This document shows, piece by piece, positions 29,961 to 39,577 of a stretch of DNA of 64,000 bases (position 1 is the stretch's first letter; each line of letters begins with the position of its first letter). A model generated the notes under the pieces. It did no database searches. It was not told where the DNA came from and saw only the letters and a program-made list of their open reading frames with translations. The stretch spans positions 1-64,000 of the forward strand of contig CAWGCJ010000007.1 in the NCBI GenBank assembly GCA_963821095.1, read 5' to 3'. The stretch is from CAVPHV01 sp963821095 (GTDB lineage Bacteria > Actinomycetota > Acidimicrobiia > Spongiisociales > UBA5794). The position numbers and the translations under genes were made by a program.

Positions 29961-30067
29961 TCATCGCCGTGACCCACGAGAGGTTGGCGGCGGCGTGGCA
30001 CGCTTCGACCTCGAGGGCAACGAGTTCGACATCGCGCGGTGGTCCTAGACGCCGCTTGAGGACTCAG

Positions 30068-31034
30068 TCAGATGCCGGCGGCGTCCAGGCGGTCGAACGA
30101 GTCGACGATGGCGTCGACCAGTACGTCCTTGCGGAACCAGATCAGCGTGGCGTGACCGCCGCGGATCAGTCGCAGCTCCGAGCCGGGCCAATGCTCGTGG
30201 AGGTCGATGGTGGCCTGCAAAGGAACGTAGCCATCGGACTTGGCGCCGACAATGACGGCATAGGCCGTGTGCGGCTTCGGTTCGACCCTGAGGACCGAGG
30301 CGCCGGTGAGGACCTCGCGCAACCGGGGCTCAGCCGTCTCTCGCCCTCCGAGCGCTTCCCAGTCGATCCCGTTGACCAGAACACCGCCGAGATAGACCGG
30401 GCCGGGGGAGTGCGACGCCGCCAGCGCCGCGATTGCCACCGGGAAGTCCATCAGCGCACCAACCAAGGCCGAGACGTTGCCGCCCATCGAGTAGCCCGAA
30501 ACGCCGACTTGGTAGTCGTCGGCAAAGTGGGCCAGCAAGGCCCGACCTTCGGCGACGGCGCTGCGGCCCATCACGGCGAAGTCCCCGACCGTGCGGATCG
30601 GCTGGTCGGCTTCTGGCTGTGGACGGCGGTGTCCGTAGAAGGGGTTCTCCAGAATCGCCGATGAAATGCCCCGCGTCGGCGAGGCGGGCCGCCAGCTTGA
30701 TGCGGGTGGCGTAGCCGTGATCGTTCCACGCCGCCATCAGCGCACACATCCGGTTGGTCGGCTCCTGGGGAATGACCTGGCGGACGTGGGCGGTCGTGGC
30801 ATCGGCCGGCAGGAATTCGCCGGGACTCTCGAAGACGCCATCGCGCACGGTCAGACCTTCCTCGACCACGGGGTCCAACCACTCGATCTCGATTGATGCG
30901 GGCGGTTGGAGCTCGTCGGGGATCACCAGCTGCTCGATGAGTTGTGGCTCGCCCCACCCATCCTGAAATATCCGGAGCCGCTGTGGTCCGTTCGACAGCA
31001 GCAGTCCGGATGAGCGGTCGATTGGGTGGATCAT
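30068..31034 (-). CDS. ABHD18-like alpha/beta hydrolase, one frameshift
   Basis: About 320 residues. The N-terminal part begins MIHPIDRSSGLLLSNGPQRL and ends near GDSGEPLL; in the next frame ILENPFYGHRRPQPEAD, the ABHD18/DUF2048 signature, leads on to GYSMGGNVSALVGAL with the nucleophile Ser and VVPLQATIDLHEHWPG-like residues to the stop. The shift is at GGCGATTC near 30,650, where one G too many breaks the frame. It starts within the stop of the enoyl-CoA hydratase gene (ATGA), so the two are made together and may share an acyl substrate. Confidence 0.65.
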
Positions 31035-31712
31035 TCCTGGGTCGCCGTCCCCATGCTGTTGGACAGCAGTTCGATCGTCTCGCCGTACATGCGGCGCTTG
31101 ATCACCTGGAGGGTGGCGCGGTCTTTGCCGCCGGCGGCAGCCGCCATTTCGATCGCCCGGGGGAGGACTTCGCCCACCGGGACCGCCGCGTGCACGATGT
31201 GCTTGCGCTCGGCCTCCTCTCCGCCGACTCGCTTTGGCGGTCACCATCACCTCATGGGCGGTGGTGATGGTGAGGCGCTGCATGATGAGCGAGTTCATCC
31301 CCGGCGTGAATGGGATCTTGATGTCGGCCTCGGGCAGGCAGAAGAAGCCCCGGTCGGCGCGCATCACCCGGAAGTCGTGGCACAGGGCGAGCATGGCGCC
31401 CGCCGCGAAGGTGTGGCCGTTGCAGGCGGCAACCGTGATCAGCGGGAACTCGATCACCCTGGCCAGCAGCTTCTCGACCTCGGCGACGAACTCACGCATG
31501 TCCTCGGTGTCGGGCCGCAGCAGCCACTCGAGGTCGAGGCCGTTGCTGTAGAACTTGCCCTCGCCGGTGGTGACCAGCGAACCTGCGGTCGGGTCGGCTT
31601 CGACCTCGTCGAGCGCGGCGTTCATCGCATCGAGCCAGGTGCGATTCATCCGGTTCTCGTCGTCCCGCATGTGCAGGACATAGACGTCGCCGTCCCTGTG
31701 CAGTTGGATCAT
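31031..31712 (-). CDS. Enoyl-CoA hydratase/isomerase family protein, one frameshift
   Basis: About 227 residues. GKFYSNGLDLEWLL is the first oxyanion-hole strand and ACNGHTFAAGAMLALCHDF the second, both conserved in the crotonase family; the FYSNGLDL form is closest to the peroxisomal delta-isomerase (ECI2-like) branch. The frame shifts near 31,220: one A too many in AAAG breaks it, and the next frame resumes with RVGGEEAERKHIVHAAV and ends GTATQE at 31,031. It acts on acyl-CoA double bonds, either hydration or isomerisation; the catalytic acid cannot be fixed from this. The ABHD18-like gene is coupled to it. Confidence 0.7.
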
Positions 31713-31783
31713 CGGGCTCCTCGTCTCGCTCACCAGAACGGTAGTGGCGTCGTGGGGCCCTCCAGCCTCCTACCCTTGACCCC

Positions 31784-32155
31784 ATGGACGAGATCACCAC
31801 AGGCCTGAGAGGCGTCGTCACCGCGGTCGTCGGCATCGAAGACACGGCCATCGCATTCGGCAGCGGCGACGTCGAGGTCCTTGCCACGCCCCGAGTCGTG
31901 GCAATGGTCGAAGCGGCCGCGATCGCAGCTCTGGGGGACCGACTCGCCATCACCACCACCTCCGTCGGTACCCACATCGATCTGCGTCACCTTGCCCCGA
32001 GTCCGATCGGCGCGGTGGTGACGGCGTCAGCCGAGGTCACCGCGGTTGAACGAAGGACGATCACCTTCTCGGTTGAAGCCCACATGGGTGATGTCGTTGT
32101 CGCCGACGGGACCCACACCCGGGTCGTCGTCCGGCGCGAGGGGTTCGGGTCATGA
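31784..32155 (+). CDS. Hotdog thioesterase, fluoroacetyl-CoA-thioesterase-like
   Basis: 123 residues. The fold and ATPRVVAMVEAAAIAAL, then VGTHIDLRHLAPSPIGAVV match the FlK-like hotdog thioesterases, which carry a Thr/Glu/His active set; His and Glu are present in those positions. It would cleave short acyl-CoA. It starts 72 bases from the divergent enoyl-CoA hydratase gene and overlaps the next gene by four bases. Confidence 0.75.
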   Translation: MDEITTGLRGVVTAVVGIEDTAIAFGSGDVEVLATPRVVAMVEAAAIAALGDRLAITTTSVGTHIDLRHLAPSPIGAVVTASAEVTAVERRTITFSVEAHMGDVVVADGTHTRVVVRREGFGS

Positions 32156-32415
32156 TCGAACTGCAACGCACCGCCGACAGCCCGGCGGCCGACGACATCG
32201 AGGACCGGCTGCGTGACCTCGTGGTGGCGCACAAGGTTGTCGTCGTCGATGCTGATGTGTCTGCGGCCGACCTGCCGGTCATCAGCGACGGCAAACTCAC
32301 TGCCCGCGGGGCCGAGATCCCCGGCTTCCTCGACCAGCTGACCCGCGACATGGCCGAGTGGTCCCGATTCCAGAGCGACGCCTGCTACATCGAAGACGAC
32401 GGCACCGTCTGCTGA
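32152..32415 (+). CDS. Small conserved hypothetical protein
   Basis: 87 residues, acidic, no signal or helix. AHKVVVVDADVSAADLPVISD and ARGAEIPGFLDQL suggest a thioredoxin/glutaredoxin-like beta-alpha-beta fold lacking the CxxC motif; two cysteines remain near the C-terminus but apart. It overlaps the thioesterase stop (ATGA), so they are probably coupled. I cannot name it. Confidence 0.5.
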   Translation: MIELQRTADSPAADDIEDRLRDLVVAHKVVVVDADVSAADLPVISDGKLTARGAEIPGFLDQLTRDMAEWSRFQSDACYIEDDGTVC

Positions 32416-32451
32416 GAAGCTCCATGCGGATCGTCGCAGTGCTCGGGCGCC

Positions 32452-33084
32452 CTACGTTCTTACAGGTGATTGATCTTGGGCGAGGAGGCGGGTGAGGGCT
32501 TCGGTGCGCGGGGTCATTCCGAGGTCTCGGGTGCTCGGCCATTCATCGATTTCTTCTCGTGCAAATTCGATCCACCGCTCGATGCTCTTGAACATCTCTA
32601 TCTGGAAGGTGGCGAACAGCACGGAGAGGTGGGTTCGTTCGGGGAAGGGATGTCCGCCGTCGAGATACGAAGCCATGAGTTCGACGATGGCTCGGTGGTG
32701 TTCGTCGATGTCGCTTTCGAACTCGTCGAGGGCTCCGAGTACGTCTTCTCGCGATCCGTGGTCGGCGAAGAGGAGCCTCAGTAGGGCTTCGATCTCGAGG
32801 CGCGGCGGCTGGGTTCGGGTGCTCGTCCACTCGGCGAGGGCTTGGCGGCCCCTGTCGGTGATGGTGTAGACGTTGCGGGTTCGGCCGCCGCTGTCCTCTT
32901 GGTGGGTGGTGGCGAAGCCGAGTTCGACGAGCTTCTTTGGTTCGGAGTAGAGGAGACGCTCGGACTTGGGCCAGGCGTAGCGGAGGCTTCGTTGAGCCTG
33001 GTGGGTGAGCTCGTAGCCCGTCCAGGGTTTGAGGTCGAGGAGGGCAAGGACTGCATACGAGGATGTTGTCATTCTTTGGGCCAT
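32452..33084 (-). CDS. PadR family transcriptional regulator
   Basis: 210 residues. The N-terminal winged helix reads SYAVLALLDLKPWTGYEL and the wing SGGRTRNVYTITDRG, both diagnostic of PadR; the C-terminal half (about 95-205) is the helical dimerisation domain. PadR proteins repress in response to phenolic acids or other ligands. The start at 33,084 faces a cupin gene across an intergenic region with two palindromes, which suggests self-repression and control of the cupin. Confidence 0.85.
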   Translation of the reverse strand: MAQRMTTSSYAVLALLDLKPWTGYELTHQAQRSLRYAWPKSERLLYSEPKKLVELGFATTHQEDSGGRTRNVYTITDRGRQALAEWTSTRTQPPRLEIEALLRLLFADHGSREDVLGALDEFESDIDEHHRAIVELMASYLDGGHPFPERTHLSVLFATFQIEMFKSIERWIEFAREEIDEWPSTRDLGMTPRTEALTRLLAQDQSPVRT

Positions 33085-33090
33085 GCCCTT

Positions 33091-33134
33091 GACTCTACTG
33101 CATCATACAGTATAGAGTCTGCTGCAACTTGCAG
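33091..33134. promoter_or_regulatory. Palindromic operators between padR and cupin genes
   Basis: GACTCTACTG...CAGTATAGAGTC (33,091-33,119) is a near-perfect inverted repeat centred on TACTG-N7-CAGTA, and CTGCAACTTGCAG (33,122-33,134) is a perfect palindrome around a central C. Both sit directly upstream of the PadR start and between the two divergent genes. Confidence 0.6.
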
Positions 33135-33185
33135 TACAGGCGACTCTGCGACGACGCCTGAATGAGCCATGAGGAGACAGCGAAG

Positions 33186-33545
33186 ATGAAGAGCAATGTC
33201 GAAGACCTCCCGATCGCCCACGAGGCCCTCGGAGAGATGATCCGCGGACAGGACTGGGGCGGGATGACCAGCGCGTACATGCAGTATCCGACCGGTCTCG
33301 ACTTCTGCCCTCTGCTCGAGGGTCTCGAGCGGGACCATTGTCAGTGCCCGCACTGGGGGTTCGTCATCGAGGGCAGCATCCGCGTCAACTACGAGGACGG
33401 CACCGAAGAGGTCGTGGGCGCAGGCGAGATCTACTACTGGCCGTCCGGTCACACCGTTGTGGTCGAGGAAGCGGTCAGTATGGTCGAGTTCAGCCCCCAC
33501 GACCAGATGTCGCAGGTGCTCGCCCACGTCGTTGGCAAACTGTAG
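33186..33545 (+). CDS. Cupin-domain protein
   Basis: 119 residues in the chosen frame. CPHWGFVIEGSIRVNYEDG and GAGEIYYWPSGHTVVVEE are the two cupin motifs, with a His/Glu-type metal set partly visible. Such small single-domain cupins are often metal-bound dioxygenases or stress-induced proteins of unknown substrate. ATG at 33,186 is preferred because AGGAG lies upstream; an ATG at 33,162 is also in frame. It is divergent from the PadR gene and probably under its control. Confidence 0.7.
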   Translation: MKSNVEDLPIAHEALGEMIRGQDWGGMTSAYMQYPTGLDFCPLLEGLERDHCQCPHWGFVIEGSIRVNYEDGTEEVVGAGEIYYWPSGHTVVVEEAVSMVEFSPHDQMSQVLAHVVGKL

Positions 33546-33617
33546 GAGAGTGCCCGGTCAGGGTTCGAGATCACGAGACGTAGTACAACCCTCACTCTGA
33601 CCGATTGGGAGGACATC

Positions 33618-34385
33618 GTGGAGATTTCCGAGCACATCACAGCCGTTGGACAAGAAGCCAAGCTCCTCGCAGAGGCTGCTCGACAGGGCGGACTCGAAGC
33701 AGATATCGAATATTGCCCGGGATGGAACATGCGGGACTTGGTTCGGCATCTGAGCGAGATCCACCTCTGGGCTGCGGCTCGTGTCGCGAAACGCACATCG
33801 AAGCTCTTTCCCGATGACATCTCGGAACACATCGAGTCCTGGCCGGAGCTGGCCGTGTTCTGGCCGGACGACAACGATCTGGTCGATTGGTATCTCGAGA
33901 CGAACGCCAATCTCGTTCAGGCGCTCGAGTTGGCGTCACCGGCTGATGACATTCCCACGTTTCTCCCGGCACCATCGCCACTCGCAATGTGGGCACGGCG
34001 CCAAGCCCACGAGACGGCCGTGCATCGATTCGATGCCCAGTACACGATAGGCGTCGAATCGGGGTTCGATCCGGTATTCGCCTCCGACGGGATCGACGAA
34101 ATGGTCAGCGGGTTCGCCCCGCGTGCGAACGAGTTTCCGACGGGGAAAACTCGGACCATGGTCGTTCATGCCGAGGACACCGACGACCGCTGGCACCTCA
34201 CCCTCAAACCCAACGGGATCACCACCGTTCGCGGCGACGGGCCTGCAGATGTGACACTGATCGGAGACGCTTCAGACCTCTACCTCGTCTTGTGGAACCG
34301 GGGCAGGGACTCGGCTATCACCGTGGAAGGCGATCGTGGACTCCTCGAGCTGTGGCACGACAACAAGCGGGTCCGCTGGTTCTAG
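33618..34385 (+). CDS. Maleylpyruvate isomerase-family (TIGR03083) protein
   Basis: 255 residues from GTG at 33,618. The N-terminal DinB-like bundle has YCPGWNMRDLVRHLSEIHLW (metal-ligand His positions), HETAVHRFDAQ gives the second His pair, and the C-terminal half is the MDMPI-C alpha/beta domain (TLKPNGITTVRGDGPADVTL). The family contains mycothiol-dependent maleylpyruvate isomerase, but most actinobacterial members are uncharacterised. Metal-binding residues look intact. It lies 72 bases after the cupin gene. Confidence 0.75.
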   Translation: MEISEHITAVGQEAKLLAEAARQGGLEADIEYCPGWNMRDLVRHLSEIHLWAAARVAKRTSKLFPDDISEHIESWPELAVFWPDDNDLVDWYLETNANLVQALELASPADDIPTFLPAPSPLAMWARRQAHETAVHRFDAQYTIGVESGFDPVFASDGIDEMVSGFAPRANEFPTGKTRTMVVHAEDTDDRWHLTLKPNGITTVRGDGPADVTLIGDASDLYLVLWNRGRDSAITVEGDRGLLELWHDNKRVRWF

Positions 34386-34495
34386 TGATCCGGGATGTCC
34401 GGCAACCGCATTCAGGCGACGCCTGGAGGAGATCGGCTGGGTCCAAGGCCCACAACGAAATCGGATTCTTCGGTTGGAACCGATCAGGTAGGTTG

Positions 34496-35329
34496 ATGGG
34501 TATGACAGATGAATGGACCACGCCACTGACCGTCGAGCAGATGTACGGGGACTGGGACGTCGAGTGGGACGAGGCCATGGCCCTGACCGATCGGAGCCTC
34601 AACCCTCGATCGAAGACGTCAATGTACGACACCCTCGCCACCCTGGGCCTTGACGCAGGGAGCGTGGTGTTGGACATCGGCGGGAGGGATGGAGCCGCTG
34701 GGCTTGAGATTGCCGAGCGTTTTGGGTGCCGCGTCATCGTTGTCGATCCGGTGCAACTGAACATCGATGACGCAATGAGCGCCGTTGCCGGCCATGGAAG
34801 CGGCGATCTCGTCGACGTGCACCGGGGAACGATCAACCAGATACCCCTCGACGATGACACGGTCGACGTCGTGTTCTCGCGGGACATGCTGGGCCATGTC
34901 GAGGACCTCGACGGAGCACTCACCGAGTGCCGCAGAGTGTTGACCCCGTTGGGAGCCATGCTCGTCCATGAGGTGTTCGGGACGTCACTGCTTGAGCCGG
35001 AGGAGAAGGCGCGCATCTGCGCGGACCTCGCATCGGTGCCCGACCGGCTCTCCGTCGAGATCTTCGAGGACTCGGTCCGCGAAGCCGGTTTCACGATCCA
35101 GGAGATCGATATCATCGGATCCGAGTGGCTGGAGTCGCTCCTCGAACGAGAGGACGGCGAGAAACGACTGCTACGCGCCGCACGGATGCAACGCGCCAAG
35201 GACGAGATCGTTGCCCAGGTCGGCGTGATCCCCTTCCGCGTCATGCAGGCGAACAACCTCTGGACCATCTATCGGATGATCGGCAAGCTCGAGGAGCGGG
35301 TCTACACGCTCACCCTGGAGGCCACCTAA
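34496..35329 (+). CDS. Class I SAM-dependent methyltransferase
   Basis: 277 residues. VVLDIGGRDGAAGLEIAERF is motif I of the SAM fold (GxGxG-like) and VVFSRDMLGHVEDLDGAL motif post-II, as in UbiE/COQ5-like enzymes. The first 35 residues form a helical cap (VEQMYGDWDVEW). The C-terminal 60 residues are an additional helical region. Substrate unknown. ATG 34,496 or 34,502 both fit. The 3' end overlaps the ill-defined tail of the opposite response-regulator gene. Confidence 0.75.
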   Translation: MGMTDEWTTPLTVEQMYGDWDVEWDEAMALTDRSLNPRSKTSMYDTLATLGLDAGSVVLDIGGRDGAAGLEIAERFGCRVIVVDPVQLNIDDAMSAVAGHGSGDLVDVHRGTINQIPLDDDTVDVVFSRDMLGHVEDLDGALTECRRVLTPLGAMLVHEVFGTSLLEPEEKARICADLASVPDRLSVEIFEDSVREAGFTIQEIDIIGSEWLESLLEREDGEKRLLRAARMQRAKDEIVAQVGVIPFRVMQANNLWTIYRMIGKLEERVYTLTLEAT

Positions 35330-35972
35330 CAAACTCGACCGGCTCGAGGCACGACATAGCCAATCCACCCGGGGACGGGCCGCGAGCTTCATCGGCTCGA
35401 AGATTCGCCTTGACGGTGCTCAGACTGATGTAGAGCTCGTCGGCGATCTCGGCATTCGTGCGTCCGCGGGCCACGGTGAGTAGGACTTCCTCCTCCCGCT
35501 CGGTGAGCGGCCAGGCGGGTTGTGCCGGCGCCGGTTGGTTGGCGGCGTGCGCAAATTCCCTGAGGAGCCGGGCGGTAACGCTGGGGGCGATGAGGGCGTC
35601 TCCCGCGGCAGCGGCTCGGATGGCCTGCACCAGCATCTCCGGCCCAGCGTCCTTGAGGAGAAACCCGCGCGCCCCAGCCTTGAGCGCCCGATGGACGTAC
35701 TCATCGAGATCGAAGGTTGTGATGATGACGATGGCCATGGGATCGGCGACGTCGGGACCAGCGAGCACCCGGGTCGCCTCGATCCCGTCCATCTCCGGCA
35801 TTCGGATATCAAAAAGGCATACGTCCGGTCGGAGCTCGCGCGCCATCGTCACTGCCTGCAACCCATCGCTCGCCTGGCCGACGACTCGGACATCGGGCTG
35901 AGCATCGAGGATCATGCCCAATCCAGCCCGCACCAACTCCTGATCGTCGGCGACGAGCACGCTGATGGTCAT
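35310..35972 (-). CDS. NarL/LuxR-family response regulator, damaged C-terminus
   Basis: About 220 residues. Receiver domain: VLVADDQELVRAGLGMIL, phospho-acceptor in CLFDIRMPEMDG, IITTFD and the Lys in FLLKDAGPEM, all intact. The LuxR helix-turn-helix begins LTEREEEVLLTVARGRTNAE and STVKAN, but the last 25 residues no longer match; another frame gives MKLAARPRVDW, so an indel near 35,390 probably breaks the end. It overlaps the histidine kinase gene by ATGA. It would activate genes on phosphorylation, possibly the next-door MMPL transporter. Confidence 0.7.
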   Translation of the reverse strand: MTISVLVADDQELVRAGLGMILDAQPDVRVVGQASDGLQAVTMARELRPDVCLFDIRMPEMDGIEATRVLAGPDVADPMAIVIITTFDLDEYVHRALKAGARGFLLKDAGPEMLVQAIRAAAAGDALIAPSVTARLLREFAHAANQPAPAQPAWPLTEREEEVLLTVARGRTNAEIADELYISLSTVKANLRADEARGPSPGGLAMSCLEPVEFVRWPPG

Positions 35973-37110
35973 CGGCCGTCTCCGTTTCTCGGGACATCGC
36001 CTCGACACCCAACCCCGCTCGTGGTGGGGGCCGGCGTCGAATGAACCTCCGAGGAGCTTGGCTCGCTCCGCCATCCCCGCCAGCCCGAAGCCTTCGGTGT
36101 TGTCAGCGGGTCCCGACACCTCACCGTCGTCAGCCACGGTCAGGTGCACCGCGTCCTCATCGCCGGCAACGCGACACGTTGACCGCGATGGCGTCGCGAG
36201 CGTGGCGGCGGGCATTCGTGATCGACTCCTGGGCCATCCGGTACACGGCCGCGCCGACCGTGGACGGCAGGTCTTCGAGATCGCCAGAGGTCTGGACGAT
36301 GACACGGGGGGAACCCGTCTCGTCGGCGAGGTGTGCGATGTCCATGACTCCTGCCTGGGGCGCCAACTCCGCCTCCTCGTCACGGCGGAGCACACCGACC
36401 ATGGCTCGCATCTCTGCGAGCGTGCGCGACGCCTCCGCATCGATGGTGTCGAGTGCCCGGATCGCTGCGGATGGATCGGTAGCTGCAACCGTCCGCCCTG
36501 CCTGTGCCTGGATGGCGATCGCGGAGACATGATGGGCCACGGTGTCGTGGAGTTCGCCGCGAGTTGCTCCCGTTCGTACAGTCGAGCTTCCTCGACCGCC
36601 CGCTGTCGGGCGCTGGACCAGTAGCGAACCGAAGCACCCAGCACCGCTGGGAAGAGGAGGAACACGGTCCCCGCCGCAGTCTCCGCGAAGTCGATGTTCC
36701 CGGAGGCGAGGCTGACCCACGGAAACACCACCAGGATCGGAAGCCCGATCAGCACGTCGCGACCTGATCCCCACCGGGTCAGGGCGAAGGGAATCAGGAG
36801 GATGACAACGCCGGCGTAGATGCCATCAGAGCTCTCCACCCGGGCAGCGTTGGTGGCAACCTCGATGGCAACCACCGATGTGTACGCGAAGACCGTGACG
36901 AGGACTGGGTGCGTACGCCTCCACGGAAGCACGAGAGCGAGTGCCAGCGTGAATGCCAACTGCACGGGCTCCCACGGCATGCTGCGGAACGCGGACCTCG
37001 GTCAAGGCCACCACGATCACCGCAGCGGAGAGCACCCAATCCCAGCGTGTAGGCGGGGGCGCATCTGGAGCCGCCGGCTCGTTCCAGATTGTTCGGATCG
37101 CTCTACCCAT
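35969..37110 (-). pseudogene. Sensor histidine kinase (NarL-type partner), frameshifted
   Basis: About 380 residues over three frames. The first frame has helices ending near WDWVLSAAVIVVALTEVRVP; the second a helical sensor part (LALVLPWRRTHPVLVTVFAY, IPFALTRWGSGRDV); the third the HisKA_3 dimerisation box GELHDTVAHHVSAIAIQAQA with the phospho-acceptor His, followed by the ATPase domain (GEVSGPADNTEGFGLAGMAE). The last residues overlap the response regulator start. Three or more indels interrupt it. It is the usual cognate kinase for the downstream NarL-type regulator. Confidence 0.6.
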
Positions 37111-37262
37111 CACGCGCAGCGTAGAGGACCCGCCGCTTCGGCGGATCAGCCGGAAGTACTACGCGGACCTCGGCCGTACGGCCGGAGCCCTTCTGACCAT
37201 TCCGCCGATGGCGATGGAGCCGCTCTCCGACAAGCTGGCGCAACGCGATGCGAGGGAGTGAA

Positions 37263-39508
37263 ATGTCGAACACGCTGTATCGATTGGGACGAGCCGCTGC
37301 CAGGCACCCGTGGCGAGTTCTCGGTGCGTGGCTCGTTGTGTCGATTCTGGTCATCATGGCCTCAGCCACGGTGGGCGAGAGCCTCAAGGACACCACCGCG
37401 GTGCCCGGTCTTGATTCACAGGAAGCCATCGACCTGCTCACCGCTGCGCAGTCCGACTCGGCGGGGCTCAGGGCGGAGGTCGTCGTTGCGGCACCCGAGG
37501 GCACAACGTTCTTCGAGTCCGCCGAGGCGCGAGCCGCCTGCTGAGCGTCCAGAACAACGCTGCTGAGTTGCCGGGCGTGCTGGGCACGAGCGATCCTGCT
37601 GGTGCGCTGGCACAAAGCCCGGAGGCAGCAGGCGCGGCGGGTCGGTTTCCCCGACGGCCGAATCGCTCTGATCCGGGTCCAGTACCGGTGATCGAAGAGT
37701 TGAGCGCCGAGGACTTGGAGAGTCTCAAGAACCTCGCCGCCGAAGCTGCGGCTGCGACTCCACTCCAGGTCGAGGTCAGCGGCGATCTGTTCTTCGCGTT
37801 TCGAATCGGGCGAAACGAACGTAGGCGAGATATCGGTCTTGTTGCCGCGCCGTCATCCTGTTGGTTTCGTTTGGTTCGGTGATCGCAATGGGGCTTCCCA
37901 TCGGAATCGCACTCTTTGGCATCACGCTTGGTGTGGCGGCGATGCGGCTGATCACCACGTGATCGGGATCTCGTCCTTGCCCGCAGATGGCACCATGATC
38001 GGCCTTGGTGTCGGCATCGACTACGCCCTGTTCCTTGTCACCCGCCACAGGGAGCACCTCGCCCTCGGCATGACGGTCGGTGTCGGCGGGTCGAGCCGAC
38101 CGCCACCGCCGGGAGGCGGTGGTCTTTGCCGGCGGCACCGTCGGGATCGCCATCCTCCGCATGGCGTCGCCGGCATCACGTTCATGACGGTGCCGGTATC
38201 GCCACCTCCGTCATGGTGCTGATCATGGTGATCGCATCGATCACCCTGCTTCCGGCGTTTCTCGGTCTTGCCGGGGACCGAATGAAGCGGCTCAGCCTGC
38301 ACCGGCGGCGACGGGGCGCAGCGAGCGGGACACGACGTGCGACGTGGACACGTTGGGGCCGCCACGTCTCCGACCACGCCGTGGCACTATGCCGTTGGGG
38401 GCAACGCGTCTCCTGCTGGCGCTCGACGGCACCGGTGCACGGCACTGCGCCTTGGCTTCCCCGACGACGGTACGCTGCCGGATTCACGAACGGAGCGGCG
38501 AGCTACGACTTGGTGGCGGAAGGCTTCGGGCCCGGGCGTCAACGGGCCCCTGCTGATCGCCGTCGACATCTCAGGGCGATGCCACGTGGTGGAACCGTTG
38601 TTCGCTGCCGTAACGCGCTGATGAGGGCATCGCTGCGGTGGAACGCCCGAGGTCGACAACGAGGACGGTGTGGCGACCATCGTGGCGATCCCGACCAGGG
38701 CGCCTCAGGACGGAGTCAGGTCATCAACATCGATCGTCTTCGGACAGCGTGTTCCCACCCATCCTGGATCGGAGTCCGTCGCACGCCCACGTGGGGGGCC
38801 TGACGGCCAATTTCGCCGACATGGGCGACCAGGTCAGCGAGCCGGCTCCCGTTCTTCATCGGCACCGTGATCCTGCTGTCGTTCCTCCTGCTGACGCTGC
38901 TGTTCCGCTTGATCCTGGTGCCGCTGAAGGCAGCGCTGCTCAACCTGCTGAGCATCGGCGCCGCCTACGGCGTGCTGGTCATGGTTTTCGAATGGGGGAA
39001 GGGAAAGAGCGTGATCGGACTCGAGTCGACCGTCCAATCGTCTCGTTCATCCACATGGTCATGTTCGCCATCCTGTTCGGCCTGTCGATGGACTACGAGG
39101 TGTTCCTGCTGTCGCGAGTGCGTGAGGAGTATCTGAAAACCGGCGACAACGAGAAGTCGGTCATCCACGGCATCGCCAGCACGGCTCGGGTTATCACGTC
39201 GGCAGCCTTGATCATGATCGTGGTGTTCCTCAGCTTCGTCATCGGCGATGACCCGAGCATCAAGATGGTTCGGCCTCGGTCTGGCCACTGCGATCTTCGT
39301 GGACGCCACGATCGTGCGATTGGTACTGGTACCGGCGACCATGAAGCTGATGGGCAAAGCCAATTGGTGGATCCCCGGCTGGCTCGATCGGTTGCTGCCG
39401 ACCATTCACATTGAGGGCGAGGCCGGCCTGCCTGATCCGGAGTTGGTCGGCCACGGACCCACGGCAGGACCAGCGCCTGAGCCGGCGCTCGTTGGCGGCC
39501 GGGCATGA
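37263..39508 (+). pseudogene. MMPL/RND-family transporter, frameshifted
   Basis: About 745 residues over several frames; two-fold MMPL layout. Start MSNTLYRLGRAAARHPWRVL leads to helix 1; the first half then has VSGDLFFAF and the loop GIDYALFLVTRHRE; the second half has VMFAILFGLSMDYEVFLLSR and ATIVRLVLVPATMKLMGKAN. These are hallmarks of MmpL/RND exporters, which move lipids or drugs out of the cell with energy from the proton gradient. Four or more indels break it. It lies downstream of a two-component pair (divergent, 152-base gap) and might be its target. Confidence 0.6.
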
Positions 39509-39577
39509 GGACTGCAGTTAGTCGCCGGTCCCGAGCGGCCCGACCAAAGGAAGACGGAGAGGGGTAGACGTTGCTCC

